DNA from: Alistipes sp.
Lineage (GTDB): Bacteria > Bacteroidota > Bacteroidia > Bacteroidales > Rikenellaceae
Assembly (NCBI GenBank): GCA_020026415.1
Contig: JAHHQL010000019.1
Span: 1-33,733, forward strand
Length of the DNA stretch: 33,733 bases
Direction of reading: 5' to 3'
The first letter of the stretch is position 1. Every line of letters starts with the position of its first letter. Positions 23,951-31,093 of this stretch are shown piece by piece. A program made the position numbers and the translations under genes. A model generated the notes under the pieces. That model searched no databases. It saw only the letters and a program-made list of their open reading frames with translations, and had not been told where the DNA came from.

Positions 23951-24119
23951 AAAAAAACGCCTGTCGGTCACTTTCGACCCTCGATAGACACCTTACTTTT
24001 CCGCGAACGGGGAATTATCGTCATCGGTGCGGGACTTCGGGAAGCCGTGCCGCAAAACGGACTTCCCGCCGAAGTGGGGGAATCCGTTGTAAGAGTTTCG
24101 ATTATCCGCTCTTTTGACG
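23951..24119 (-). ncRNA. Candidate small RNA or attenuated ppdK leader
   Basis: On the minus strand a consensus promoter (24155-24124) is followed by about 165 nt ending in a terminator-like hairpin. Its stem is TGTC (23990-23987) and GGTC (23979-23976) with GACC (23969-23966) and GACA (23965-23962), then GGCG and U7 (23957-23951). The 5' segment (about 24123-24116, CGCCCGTC) can pair with the 3' GACAGGCG (23965-23958) except one mismatch. In the middle lies a long hairpin: ACTTCGG/CCGAAGT, GAAG/CTTC and CCGT/ACGG (24034-24075). No coding potential. It could be an independent sRNA (6S-like in size, but no class recognised) or a regulatory leader controlling ppdK. Confidence 0.5.
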
Positions 24120-24123
24120 GGCG

Positions 24124-24155
24124 CAAAAATAAAATTATTTTACGAAAATTCCAAA
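24124..24155 (-). promoter_or_regulatory. Promoter of the candidate RNA/ppdK leader
   Basis: -33 TTTG (24155-24152), 20-bp spacer, -7 TATTTTTG (24131-24124) on the minus strand, immediately downstream of the EEP gene stop. Confidence 0.8.
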
Positions 24156-24163
24156 ATAATTTA

Positions 24164-25027
24164 CTAAAAGGAGATGAAAACGGGAAGGGCTTGGGAGTAG
24201 CCTCCGAGGTAGGTGTTCCCCAACAAAGTCGGAAGAGGCCTATTCCGTTTGGGATCAAACAGATAACGTCTTGCATAAATGCCCGGTCGTACGGCTTCGA
24301 TCCTGCGATCGACCCAGATCCGATCTCGAAGTCGCCAGCCGCCTTTCCGCCACAGGTTCCCGCGTCCTTTCTGTTCGTCTGGAAGGAGTACGTCCTGAAG
24401 TCCCAAACAGGAAGGATCTGTGGCGGGAAGTTCGCCCATGACGATCAAAAGATGTTCGGGAAATTCCTCTTGTAAGGCAGAGATTAGGCCGATGGTCTGA
24501 CGGCGGTCGTTGCACAACAAAAGACAGACCTCGATGCCGTGATCGGGGTGTGCATCGGGGTAGAGTGTTCCGATGACAACGAGCGTCCGCCGATGGGTGC
24601 GGACGTTGTGCGGGGAGAATTTGTCGGCATGGTACAGGAGGGCGAAGTCGCGTCCGTCGAAGGTATTGAGCGTGCGGTGGAGATAGGTGTATTCCGAAAA
24701 GCACTTTTGGGAAAGATCGCGTACCACAGTTTCGTTTTCCACGCCCCACAACGCCACGATGTCGAGTGCCATCGAGTCGGCAACGGCTGCCGTATTTCTA
24801 ATTTTACGGTCGTAACGTGCCGTATTCCAGCGGTAGCGACCTTCGGGCGTATAGTCCGTGTCGTTGTAAAACTCGGCGGGAATCGTATCGTAAAGACGGT
24901 CGGTGTCGTAGTAGCCGATCGTAACGGGCGGACGGCGTGTGGCGGCCGCAAGGGGAGAAAAAACCGACCCTGCAACCCAGAGGAGCAGAGTCGGTAAAAG
25001 AATGTGTATGGTTTTCTGAAAATCCAT
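24164..25027 (-). CDS. EEP-fold (endonuclease/exonuclease/phosphatase-like) protein, probably inactive
   Basis: 287 aa from the ATG at 25027, with a signal peptide (about 1-29, ending PLAAA). The overall pattern matches exported Bacteroidota EEP proteins: an opening GYYDTDRLYDT (38-48, where active relatives have YNVENLFDT), TPEGRYRW, GVENETVVRDL (95-105) and FALLYHADKF (128-137). Most catalytic motifs are changed. The His-Pro strand reads CLLLCNDRR (168-176), the metal-binding GDFND block reads GELPA (198-202), and the final SDH reads SQA (278-280). Only the Glu of VEN is kept. It is therefore probably a pseudoenzyme or binding protein. The frame is open 89 codons upstream, but that part overlaps mnmA and is unrelated. 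11 nt downstream of mnmA. Confidence 0.8.
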   Translation of the reverse strand: MDFQKTIHILLPTLLLWVAGSVFSPLAAATRRPPVTIGYYDTDRLYDTIPAEFYNDTDYTPEGRYRWNTARYDRKIRNTAAVADSMALDIVALWGVENETVVRDLSQKCFSEYTYLHRTLNTFDGRDFALLYHADKFSPHNVRTHRRTLVVIGTLYPDAHPDHGIEVCLLLCNDRRQTIGLISALQEEFPEHLLIVMGELPATDPSCLGLQDVLLPDEQKGRGNLWRKGGWRLRDRIWVDRRIEAVRPGIYARRYLFDPKRNRPLPTLLGNTYLGGYSQALPVFISF

Positions 25028-25038
25028 TTCGGCGGTGA

Positions 25039-26247
25039 TTATTCGGCGATCGTACCCGATCCGATCAATTCGTCGTGGTCGTACCATGCGGCAAACTGAC
25101 CTGCCGTGATGCCGCGCTGCGGCTCGTCGAAGAGGATGTAGGCACCCTTTTCGCGGATGTAGAGCGTTGCACCCTGCAACGGCTGGCGGTAGCGGATGCG
25201 TACCTCGAAGCGACGGCTTTCGCCTGCCTCCATCTTGCGCGTGGGGTTCACCCAGTGGATCTCTTCGCGGGGAATGAACAACGCGGGACGCCACAGGCCG
25301 GGATGTGCGTCACCCTCACCCACATAGATCACGTTTTCGTGAACATCGGTTGCCAAGATGAACAGCGACTCCTTGCGACCGCCGATACCGAGTCCCTTAC
25401 GCTGACCGATCGTGTAGAAATGCGCTCCGTTGTGCGTGCCGATCTTCTTGCCGTCGCGTACCGTGAAGTGCCACGGTTCGGCAAGACCTGCCAACTGTTC
25501 GTCGGTCGGCGTTGCACCCTCTGCGACCTTGAAGGCATCGCGGCGGGCAAATTTCGGCCATGAAGGGAGAATTTCGTGGATGTTGCCCTGCTTGGCGGCG
25601 AGTTTCTGTTGCAGGAATACCGGCAGATCGACCTTGCCCACAAAGCAAATTCCCTGAGAATCTTTACGTTTGGCGGTGGCCAGTCCCTGTTCGGTGGCGA
25701 TGCGGCGCACCTCCGGTTTCAGAAGATCCCCCACGGGGAAAAGAGCCTTGCCCAACTGCTCTTGAGAGAGTTGGCACAGGAAATAACTCTGATCCTTGTT
25801 GGGATCCGAGCCTGCCAAGAGTTTATAAACGGGGTGTCCGTCCTTGTCGGTCGTAACCTCGCGGCGGCAGTAGTGACCCGTGGCGACATAGTCCGCTCCG
25901 AGTTTCATCGCCTCGCGCATGAATACGTCGAACTTGATTTCGCGGTTGCACAGCACATCGGGGTTGGGCGTATGTCCGCGTTCGTATTCGGCAAACATAT
26001 AATCGACCACACGTTTGCGATACTCCTCCGAAAGGTCGGTGACGTGCAAGGGAATATCCAACTTACGGGCGACCAGTTCGGCAAAGACGCGATCGTCGTG
26101 CCACGGACAATCGCCTTCGAGCGTACCCGTGGTGTCATGCCAGTTGATCATGAACAGACCGATGACCTCATGTCCCTGCTGCTTGAGTATGTAGGCGGCA
26201 ACCGACGAATCGACACCGCCCGAAAGACCTATAACTACACGTGCCAT
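25039..26247 (-). CDS. mnmA: tRNA-specific 2-thiouridylase MnmA
   Basis: 402 aa. Adds sulfur at U34 of tRNA-Lys, -Glu and -Gln. The PP-loop GLSGGVDSS (7-15) binds ATP. Catalytic cysteines are C100 in VLCNREIKFD and C201 in QGICFVG. GHYCRRE and FYTIGQRKGLGIGG are family motifs. About 30 extra residues (about 225-262) precede IGTHNGAHFYTIGQ compared with E. coli MnmA; similar insertions occur in other Bacteroidota. It starts 1 nt after the rimM stop, so the two are co-transcribed. Confidence 0.97.
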   Translation of the reverse strand: MARVVIGLSGGVDSSVAAYILKQQGHEVIGLFMINWHDTTGTLEGDCPWHDDRVFAELVARKLDIPLHVTDLSEEYRKRVVDYMFAEYERGHTPNPDVLCNREIKFDVFMREAMKLGADYVATGHYCRREVTTDKDGHPVYKLLAGSDPNKDQSYFLCQLSQEQLGKALFPVGDLLKPEVRRIATEQGLATAKRKDSQGICFVGKVDLPVFLQQKLAAKQGNIHEILPSWPKFARRDAFKVAEGATPTDEQLAGLAEPWHFTVRDGKKIGTHNGAHFYTIGQRKGLGIGGRKESLFILATDVHENVIYVGEGDAHPGLWRPALFIPREEIHWVNPTRKMEAGESRRFEVRIRYRQPLQGATLYIREKGAYILFDEPQRGITAGQFAAWYDHDELIGSGTIAE

Positions 26248-26248
26248 G

Positions 26249-26776
26249 TTATTCCAAATTTAAAAGTCCCGCGGGCAGCACCATCTTGATGTGCTGCTTC
26301 TCAAAGTCGATGCCTGCGATGAACTCCTCCTGTGCGGGAACCAACACGCGGCGACCGCGGTATTCGATTTCAAACAGCGGATTGACTTCCGAATCAATGT
26401 AATCCGTAAGTTCCGCCTCGAAATGTTCCATTGTACCCTCTTCGGTGAGTTCCGAACCCTGAATCGTGAATCCGATCAGATCCTCCAAATAAAATTCGTC
26501 GTCGTTCTCCTCGTCGTCGTTGTCCTCTTCGATGAAAAATTCGCGTCCGAGCAACTCCTCGGCGCGGCGTTCTGTGTCGAAGTCGGCAAACGAAACCTGT
26601 GCCGACGCAACGCCCCTGCGCTCGAAACGCTCGCACCAGAGCGGTACGTCCAGCGCGTCGATCTTGACGAACAGCGGGGTGGTTTCGGGGTCGAAATCCC
26701 TTGGGAAGGAGTCGTAGAGCGAGACCATCAGACTGCCCTCCGTTCCGAATAGTTTGTTGATTCTTCCTGCAATCAT
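26249..26776 (-). CDS. rimM: Ribosome maturation factor RimM
   Basis: 175 aa. Assists assembly of the 30S head around S19 and 16S processing. The N-terminal domain starts IAGRINKLFGTEGSLMV. An acidic patch (EEDNDDEENDDE, about 82-93) precedes YLEDLIGFTI, the start of the PRC barrel, which ends PLFEIEYRGRRVLVPAQEEF and HIKMVLPAGLLNL. Lies downstream of rpsP, the usual neighbour, but with a terminator and its own promoter between. Followed after 1 nt by mnmA. Confidence 0.93.
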   Translation of the reverse strand: MIAGRINKLFGTEGSLMVSLYDSFPRDFDPETTPLFVKIDALDVPLWCERFERRGVASAQVSFADFDTERRAEELLGREFFIEEDNDDEENDDEFYLEDLIGFTIQGSELTEEGTMEHFEAELTDYIDSEVNPLFEIEYRGRRVLVPAQEEFIAGIDFEKQHIKMVLPAGLLNLE

Positions 26777-26797
26777 TTGTTTTCAGACCTTTTGCGA

Positions 26798-26805
26798 CAA
26801 AGGTA
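26798..26805 (-). promoter_or_regulatory. -7 element of the rimM-mnmA promoter
   Basis: Minus-strand TACCTTTG, 21 nt before the rimM ATG. Confidence 0.7.
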
Positions 26806-26844
26806 CAAATTTTGTGTGAGTTTTTCCCGTCCTTGTGGGGATAG

Positions 26845-26880
26845 GAAACAAAAAAAGACCGACCAAAATGGCCGGTCTTT
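26845..26880 (-). terminator. Terminator of rpsP
   Basis: AAAGACCG (26854-26861) pairs with CGGTCTTT (26873-26880), extended by CC/GG across one mismatch. Minus-strand T-rich tail. Confidence 0.85.
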
Positions 26881-26900
26881 GGATGATACGGATCTCAGCC

Positions 26901-27458
26901 TTATTCAGCGGCGGGAGTCTCGGCATCAGCAGCGGGAGCCTCTTCAGCAGCGGCAGCAGCAGCAGCCTCTTCGGCTGCCTTAGCAGCAGCGGCGGCTTCC
27001 TCGGCCTTCTTCTCGGCGATTGCCTTTGCGCGATCCTCATTGACCTTCGACTCGGCAGCAAGACGAGCCTTCTGTGCATCACGTGCGTCAGAAGCCACCT
27101 TGTTGTTCTTAGCCTCGATCTTACCGTTCTTGGCTTCCATCCACTTGTTGAAGCGTGCTTCAGCCTCGGTTTCGTTGAATGCGCCCTTAGCTACACCACC
27201 CATCAGGTGCTTCTTGTACATAACACCCTTGTACGACAGGATGGCACGGCAGGTATCCGTGGGTTGTGCGCCTTTGAGTAACCAACCAAGAACTTGCTCG
27301 AAGTTCAGGTTAATCGTAGCAGGATTCGTGTTGGGGTTGTAGGTACCCAACTTCTCGATGTATTTACCATCACGTGGCGCTCTGCTATCTGCGGCAACGA
27401 TGTGATAGAAAGGATAACCTTTCTTACCGTGACGTGCCAAACGAATTTTAACAGCCAT
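26901..27458 (-). CDS. rpsP: 30S ribosomal protein S16 with long Ala/Glu-rich tail
   Basis: 185 aa, about twice the usual 80-90. Residues 1-85 are a normal S16 (MAVKIRLARHGKKGYPFYHIV, YNPNT, GAQPTDT). A middle charged segment (about 86-140) and a terminal run of Ala/Glu (EEAAAAAKAAEEAAAAAAAEE and similar, about 150-185) follow. Extended S16 proteins occur in Bacteroidota; the tail is likely helical and surface exposed, of unknown role. Monocistronic, with its own promoter and terminator. Confidence 0.96.
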   Translation of the reverse strand: MAVKIRLARHGKKGYPFYHIVAADSRAPRDGKYIEKLGTYNPNTNPATINLNFEQVLGWLLKGAQPTDTCRAILSYKGVMYKKHLMGGVAKGAFNETEAEARFNKWMEAKNGKIEAKNNKVASDARDAQKARLAAESKVNEDRAKAIAEKKAEEAAAAAKAAEEAAAAAAAEEAPAADAETPAAE

Positions 27459-27517
27459 TGCTTTAAAATTTTTTTAGTTATTAATAAACGCTAACCCGAT
27501 TGGGCTTAAAAATCGTG

Positions 27518-27548
27518 CAAATTTACGCATAATATTCCGAACTGCAAA
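27518..27548 (-). promoter_or_regulatory. rpsP promoter
   Basis: -33 TTTG (27548-27545), 19-bp spacer, -7 TAAATTTG (27525-27518). The leader is about 55 nt. Confidence 0.85.
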
Positions 27549-27927
27549 ATAAAACGGTCTGAATTTTTGCGGTTTACCGCGGTTTGAAGGCAGGCAGGAT
27601 ATTTGGGGAGGGAAAAGACGATGGAGGGGAGTGGACGAAGATCGGGAGGGGAAAGCGTAAACTTCAGAGGGCGGAGTCTTTCGGACGGTGTTTTTCGGAC
27701 GGCAGGCGGTGTTGCGGAAAAGCGGGGCGGAAGTTTGTTGCGAGGGGGATGGGGATCGGAGTTTTGCAGGAAAGATCACGGAATAACGACAGGATATTGG
27801 GAAAACAAGCGGATGCGCGGTGTGAGGGAAAAGTTGTCGGGGGTGGGATACGGAGATGCTTAACTCGGTTTTGGGGGAGAGGGAATGATTATTTTTGAAA
27901 AAATTTCTCTTTTTCATCCTTTTTCAT
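27549..27927. other. Purine-rich gene-free stretch
   Basis: The plus strand is strikingly G/A-rich between about 27590 and 27880, with runs such as GGGGAGGGAAAAG and GCGAGGGGGATGGGG. TTTCGGACGG occurs twice 14 bp apart (27679-27688, 27693-27702). Open frames here (about 100 codons plus strand, 147 codons minus strand) are low-complexity by-products, and the minus one runs through the rpsP promoter. No terminator or RNA fold was recognised. Confidence 0.5.
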
Positions 27928-27935
27928 TACCTTTG
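27928..27935 (+). promoter_or_regulatory. -7 element of the tRNA-Arg promoter
   Basis: TACCTTTG, 29 nt before the mature tRNA 5' end. Confidence 0.7.
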
Positions 27936-27964
27936 CCCCGCAAATCGTTCCGAACGATTGTGTC

Positions 27965-28038
27965 GGTTCCGTAGCTCAGTTGGATAGAGCAACAGCCTTC
28001 TAAGCTGTGGGTCGAGCGTTCGAACCGCTCCGGAATCA
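27965..28038 (+). tRNA. tRNA-Arg (anticodon TCT)
   Basis: 74 nt. The acceptor stem GGTTCCG/CGGAATC, D stem GCTC/GAGC, anticodon stem ACAGC/GCTGT with loop CTTCTAA (anticodon TCT at 27999-28001) and T stem GAGCG/CGCTC all pair. The discriminator is A. CCA is not encoded. Reads AGA codons. Confidence 0.97.
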
Positions 28039-28059
28039 CATATATAAAATATATGTATG

Positions 28060-28086
28060 GCAGGATCGACAGATCCTGCTTTTTTT
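28060..28086 (+). terminator. Terminator of tRNA-Arg
   Basis: GCAGGATC (28060-28067) pairs with GATCCTGC (28072-28079), 4-nt loop, T7. Confidence 0.88.
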
Positions 28087-28193
28087 GTCTTTTTTATTTG
28101 CAGTTTGGTACGATTTTTCGGCCTTTTCCGTTTGTAGGGCGTGAAAATCACAACGCGGGGGAAAAATTGCAGACACAAGCGGATGTTTGGTCA

Positions 28194-28224
28194 TTTCCCC
28201 GTGCAGTACAAACCCCTATTTTTG
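28194..28224 (+). promoter_or_regulatory. Promoter of the exported thioredoxin gene
   Basis: -7 TATTTTTG (28217-28224), 20 nt before the ATG. A near-match -33 TTTC (28194-28197) is 19 bp upstream. Confidence 0.68.
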
Positions 28225-28244
28225 CAACACAAACAAACAACAAC

Positions 28245-28709
28245 ATGAAAACTTATTTTAAACACATTTTCGCGGTTGCGGCGGTTGTCGTTTTGGGACT
28301 TTCGTCAATCTCGGCGGCCTGCAGCCCGGATGCAAAAAACAAAAAGACCATGAAAGCAATCGAATTGAACGATGCGCAATTCAAGGCGCAGATCTATGAT
28401 TACGAGAAGAACCCCAACGAATTTGTATTTGAGGGTGAGTTGCCTGCCATTGTGGACTTTTTCGCTACATGGTGCGGCCCCTGTAAGATGATGGCTCCCG
28501 TCATGGACCAACTCTCGGAGGAGTACGCCGGCAAACTCAATGTCTATAAGGTGGATGTGGATAAGGAGCAGGGACTGGCTGCCATCTTCGGTGTACGCTC
28601 GATTCCGACCTTTGTGCTGATCCCCAAGAGCGGCAAACCTCAGATTCTGACGGGTGCCATGGGCATTGAGGCCATGCGCAAGATCATCAACGAGAATCTG
28701 ATCAAATAG
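28245..28709 (+). CDS. Exported thioredoxin-fold protein
   Basis: 154 aa from the ATG at 28245. The N terminus is a signal sequence ending SISAAC (Cys26), so either a lipoprotein with a loose lipobox or a protein cleaved just before the Cys. The rest is a classic thioredoxin: DFFATWCGPC (71-80, redox pair C77/C80), KVDVDKEQGLAAIFGVRSIPTF with the cis-Pro after Ile, and a C-terminal helix. It likely reduces or forms disulfides in the periplasm. The frame extends 64 codons upstream, but that overlaps the tRNA terminator and promoter. Confidence 0.93.
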   Translation: MKTYFKHIFAVAAVVVLGLSSISAACSPDAKNKKTMKAIELNDAQFKAQIYDYEKNPNEFVFEGELPAIVDFFATWCGPCKMMAPVMDQLSEEYAGKLNVYKVDVDKEQGLAAIFGVRSIPTFVLIPKSGKPQILTGAMGIEAMRKIINENLIK

Positions 28710-28778
28710 AAAACCCTTCGAGAAGGTTTTCTTTAAAACCAAAAACCTTTCCTACGTGTGCAGGGAAAGGTTTTTTGT
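28708..28778 (+). terminator. Tandem terminators of the thioredoxin gene
   Basis: First hairpin: AGAAAACC (28708-28715) with GGTTTTCT (28725-28732), overlapping the stop codon. Second, stronger: AAAAACCTTTCC (28741-28752) with GGAAAGGTTTTT (28764-28775), then T. Confidence 0.82.
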
Positions 28779-29128
28779 GTCTTGTGGGGCTGGAGAAGTG
28801 GTCTTGGGGAAAATTTTGTTGCGGGAACGGTGTATCTTGTCTCATTATAGCGTGCTGTACTTATAACTTGCCGCATCTCTCTTCACTCCGTCCGTTTTTT
28901 GCCGTGCGGGTTGTTGCATTGCGCGATCCGTCGGCTTTACATCTTTTAGAAAAATCCTGCCTGTCGGGGAAATTTTCGGGGAAATCCACGGATTTTCGCC
29001 ACTGTGCATCGTGCACTCTTTGTTCTGCCGTGTCGTGCTTTGTCCCGCCGGACTCGGTGTATTCTTCGCATCCTTTATCTTGCCCCGCTTCGTCCTCGTT
29101 CCGCACTCCTTCGCTTCTGCGTACAAAA
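28779..29128. other. Pyrimidine-rich gene-free stretch
   Basis: About 350 nt with no credible gene. From about 28860 the plus strand is C/T-rich, as if it were the complementary type of the 27590-27880 block. A short hairpin GTGCA TCG TGCAC is at about 29004-29016. No promoter consensus was found. Confidence 0.5.
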
Positions 29129-29165
29129 AAAAGAACCTCCTCCCCACAGGGGAAAAGGTTCTTTT
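29120..29165 (-). terminator. Terminator of rplU-rpmA
   Basis: AAAAGAACCT (29129-29138) pairs with AGGTTCTTTT (29156-29165), with an inner CCCC/GGGG. Minus-strand T-rich tail. Confidence 0.85.
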
Positions 29166-29188
29166 AAACAATTGCGATTGTGGAGTTA

Positions 29189-29449
29189 TTACTCGTTGAT
29201 GGGAGTAACGCTCACGTAGGATTTACCCTCAGCCTTCTTGCAGAACGAAACCGTTCCGTTTACCAAAGCGAAAAGAGTGTGGTCTTTACCCATACCTACG
29301 TTCTCACCGGCGTTGTGTACCGTACCGCGCTGACGAACGATAATGTTGCCCGCCTTTGCGAATTGACCGCCGAACAATTTGATGCCGAGTCGCTTGCTTT
29401 CCGACTCACGGCCGTTCTTCGAACTACCTACACCTTTCTTGTGTGCCAT
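29189..29449 (-). CDS. rpmA: 50S ribosomal protein L27
   Basis: 86 aa. Begins MAHKKGVGSSKNGRESESKR, the mature-type N terminus that reaches the peptidyl-transferase centre, with no cleavable extension of the Firmicutes type. RQRGTVHNAGENVGMGKDHTL is conserved. 19 nt downstream of rplU, in the same operon. Confidence 0.98.
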   Translation of the reverse strand: MAHKKGVGSSKNGRESESKRLGIKLFGGQFAKAGNIIVRQRGTVHNAGENVGMGKDHTLFALVNGTVSFCKKAEGKSYVSVTPINE

Positions 29450-29468
29450 GTTTCTTCGTTTTTAAAGG

Positions 29469-29780
29469 TTATGCAACAATGTCTTCTACAAGGATCTGAG
29501 TCAAGTATTGACGGTGACCGTTACACTTCTGGTAGCCGGTACGACGCTTCTTCTTGAACACCAAGACTTTGTCGTCTTTCAGATGCTTGAGGATCTTGCA
29601 CTTAACTGCGGCGCCTTCTACTACAGGTGCGCCGACTTTAACCTGACCGTCGTTGTCTGTGAGCAGGACTTTGTCGAAACTTACGGACGAATTTTCTTCG
29701 CCCTGAAGACGGTGAACATAAAGTTTCCGACCTTTCTCAGCCTTAAACTGCTGACCTGCGATCTCTACTATAACGTACAT
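29469..29780 (-). CDS. rplU: 50S ribosomal protein L21
   Basis: 103 aa. Begins MYVIVEIAGQQFKAEKG and contains KKKRRTGYQKCNGHRQYLTQ, the rRNA-binding family signature. First gene of rplU-rpmA. Confidence 0.98.
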   Translation of the reverse strand: MYVIVEIAGQQFKAEKGRKLYVHRLQGEENSSVSFDKVLLTDNDGQVKVGAPVVEGAAVKCKILKHLKDDKVLVFKKKRRTGYQKCNGHRQYLTQILVEDIVA

Positions 29781-29819
29781 TTAGTCGATAAATATGTAGT
29801 TGAACATAATTTCGGAGTG

Positions 29820-29849
29820 CAAATATACGCATATTTATCTTATAAACAA
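29820..29849 (-). promoter_or_regulatory. rplU-rpmA promoter
   Basis: -33 TTG (29849-29847), 19-bp spacer, -7 TATATTTG (29827-29820). Confidence 0.78.
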
Positions 29850-29942
29850 TACTTCCGGCGATTTTTCTTTCTCGCGCAGGTCTGTTTTACGCCATTTTGG
29901 TTGTAAATGTAAACTCGGCTTTCGGATTCGCATAATATTTGT

Positions 29943-29950
29943 TATCTTTA
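29943..29950 (+). promoter_or_regulatory. Likely -7 element of cysQ
   Basis: TATCTTTA, one base off consensus, 36 nt before the chosen ATG. The longest frame would start at a TTG at 29939, upstream of it. Confidence 0.5.
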
Positions 29951-29986
29951 TCCGAAGAAAAAGAGTCATTCCAAAATTCCGATGAG

Positions 29987-30862
29987 ATGATCCGAGAAGA
30001 GGTGAGACAATTGCTGATCCCGGCGATGTTCAATGCCGCAGTGCAGGCCGGTGCATCAATTATGAATGTATATAGGGCGGAGGGCAACTCCGAGTTTGAA
30101 CTCAAGAGCGATTCCACACCGCTGACCGAAGCCGACCATCTGGCACACAAGACCATACGCGATGCGTTGGGCTTTACGCGCATCCCGATCCTTTCGGAGG
30201 AGGGGCGAGAAATGCGCTACGACGAACGCCGCAACTGGGAACTCTACTGGCTGGTCGATCCGCTGGACGGCACGGCGGAATTTATCCGCGGAAATCACGA
30301 ATTTACGGTCAATATCGCGCTGATGGCGCATAAGAAATGTGCCTTCTCGGCGGTTTATGTCCCCTATTTCGAGAAGATCTATCTGGCCGAACGCGGGCGG
30401 GGAGCCTTCTTGAAGGAGCATGTCGTGGCACGCGAGGACAGTAAGGCTTCCTACGAGGAGATCGTCGCCGGGTTGGTGCGTCTGCCGTTCTTCGCGTCTC
30501 GTCCCCACGACCATCTGAAGGTGGCGGTGTCGCGTTCGTATAAAAATGCCGACACGTTCCGTGTGATTGATTTTCTGAAAGGCGGATTTCCCGATCTGGA
30601 ACTTGTCGAGCAGGGCAGTTCCTATAAATTCTGCCTTTTGGCGGAGGGGCGCATCGACTACTACCCGCGAACAAGTCCGACGTATGATTGGGATACGGCG
30701 GCCGGAGAACTCATCTTGGACGAGAGCGGCGGCCGTACCGATGTCCTCACACGGGAGGGTACGGCGGGCAAACTCCGCTATAACGAGGAGGATCTGCGTA
30801 ATCCGTGGTTTGTGGCGCGATCGAAGTTCTGTCCCCCGACCGAAAACCCCCGCAAAGAGTAG
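29987..30862 (+). CDS. cysQ: 3'(2'),5'-bisphosphate nucleotidase CysQ family
   Basis: 291 aa from the ATG at 29987. Inositol-monophosphatase fold; removes the 3' phosphate of PAP, a by-product of sulfate assimilation and of 4'-phosphopantetheine transfer. Metal ligands are visible: D50 in PLTEAD, E71-E72 in LSEEG, DPLDGTAEFI (D91, D94), and the C-terminal YDWDTAAGE. No sulfate-assimilation genes are nearby, so PAP may come mainly from ACP maturation; that is inference. Monocistronic, 205 bp from divergent rplU. Confidence 0.93.
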   Translation: MIREEVRQLLIPAMFNAAVQAGASIMNVYRAEGNSEFELKSDSTPLTEADHLAHKTIRDALGFTRIPILSEEGREMRYDERRNWELYWLVDPLDGTAEFIRGNHEFTVNIALMAHKKCAFSAVYVPYFEKIYLAERGRGAFLKEHVVAREDSKASYEEIVAGLVRLPFFASRPHDHLKVAVSRSYKNADTFRVIDFLKGGFPDLELVEQGSSYKFCLLAEGRIDYYPRTSPTYDWDTAAGELILDESGGRTDVLTREGTAGKLRYNEEDLRNPWFVARSKFCPPTENPRKE

Positions 30863-30889
30863 AAATTTTCAAAAAATTGTCGGATTTTT

Positions 30890-30920
30890 TTTGCAGAATC
30901 CCAAAAACGTCCTATATTTG
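30890..30920 (+). promoter_or_regulatory. tRNA-Ala promoter
   Basis: Full consensus: -33 TTTG (30890-30893), 19-bp spacer, -7 TATATTTG (30913-30920). Confidence 0.88.
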
Positions 30921-30939
30921 CAACGAAAAACCGATTAAT

Positions 30940-31013
<74 letters not shown>

Positions 31014-31017
31014 CTCG

Positions 31018-31047
31018 ATTCCGTCTTTTTCAAGACGGAATTTTTTT
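31018..31047 (+). terminator. Terminator of tRNA-Ala
   Basis: ATTCCGTCTT (31018-31027) pairs with AAGACGGAAT (31032-31041), followed by T run. Confidence 0.9.
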
Positions 31048-31052
31048 GCCCT

Positions 31053-31093
31053 TTTACGAAAAACCTCCGCGAAACAACTTCGCGGAGGTTTTT
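31053..31093 (-). terminator. Terminator of the LysO genes
   Basis: Fifteen-bp perfect stem (31059-31073 with 31079-31093), 5-nt loop. Minus-strand tail TTTTCG. Confidence 0.85.

Noticed and set aside
24034..24075. Known riboswitch class before ppdK
   Set aside because: I tried to match conserved cores of common classes by eye (TPP, cobalamin, SAM, glycine) and none fitted, so only a generic structured-RNA call is made.
23867..24475. 202-codon plus-strand open frame
   Set aside because: Spans the promoter and hairpins between EEP and ppdK and runs into the EEP gene on the other strand. No signal, domain or promoter supports it.
27584..27898. 104-codon plus-strand Gly/Arg-rich frame
   Set aside because: Low-complexity product of the purine-rich DNA, with no start context.
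27474..27917. 147-codon minus-strand frame, Ser/Pro-rich
   Set aside because: Crosses the well-formed rpsP promoter and reflects the skewed base composition of the block.
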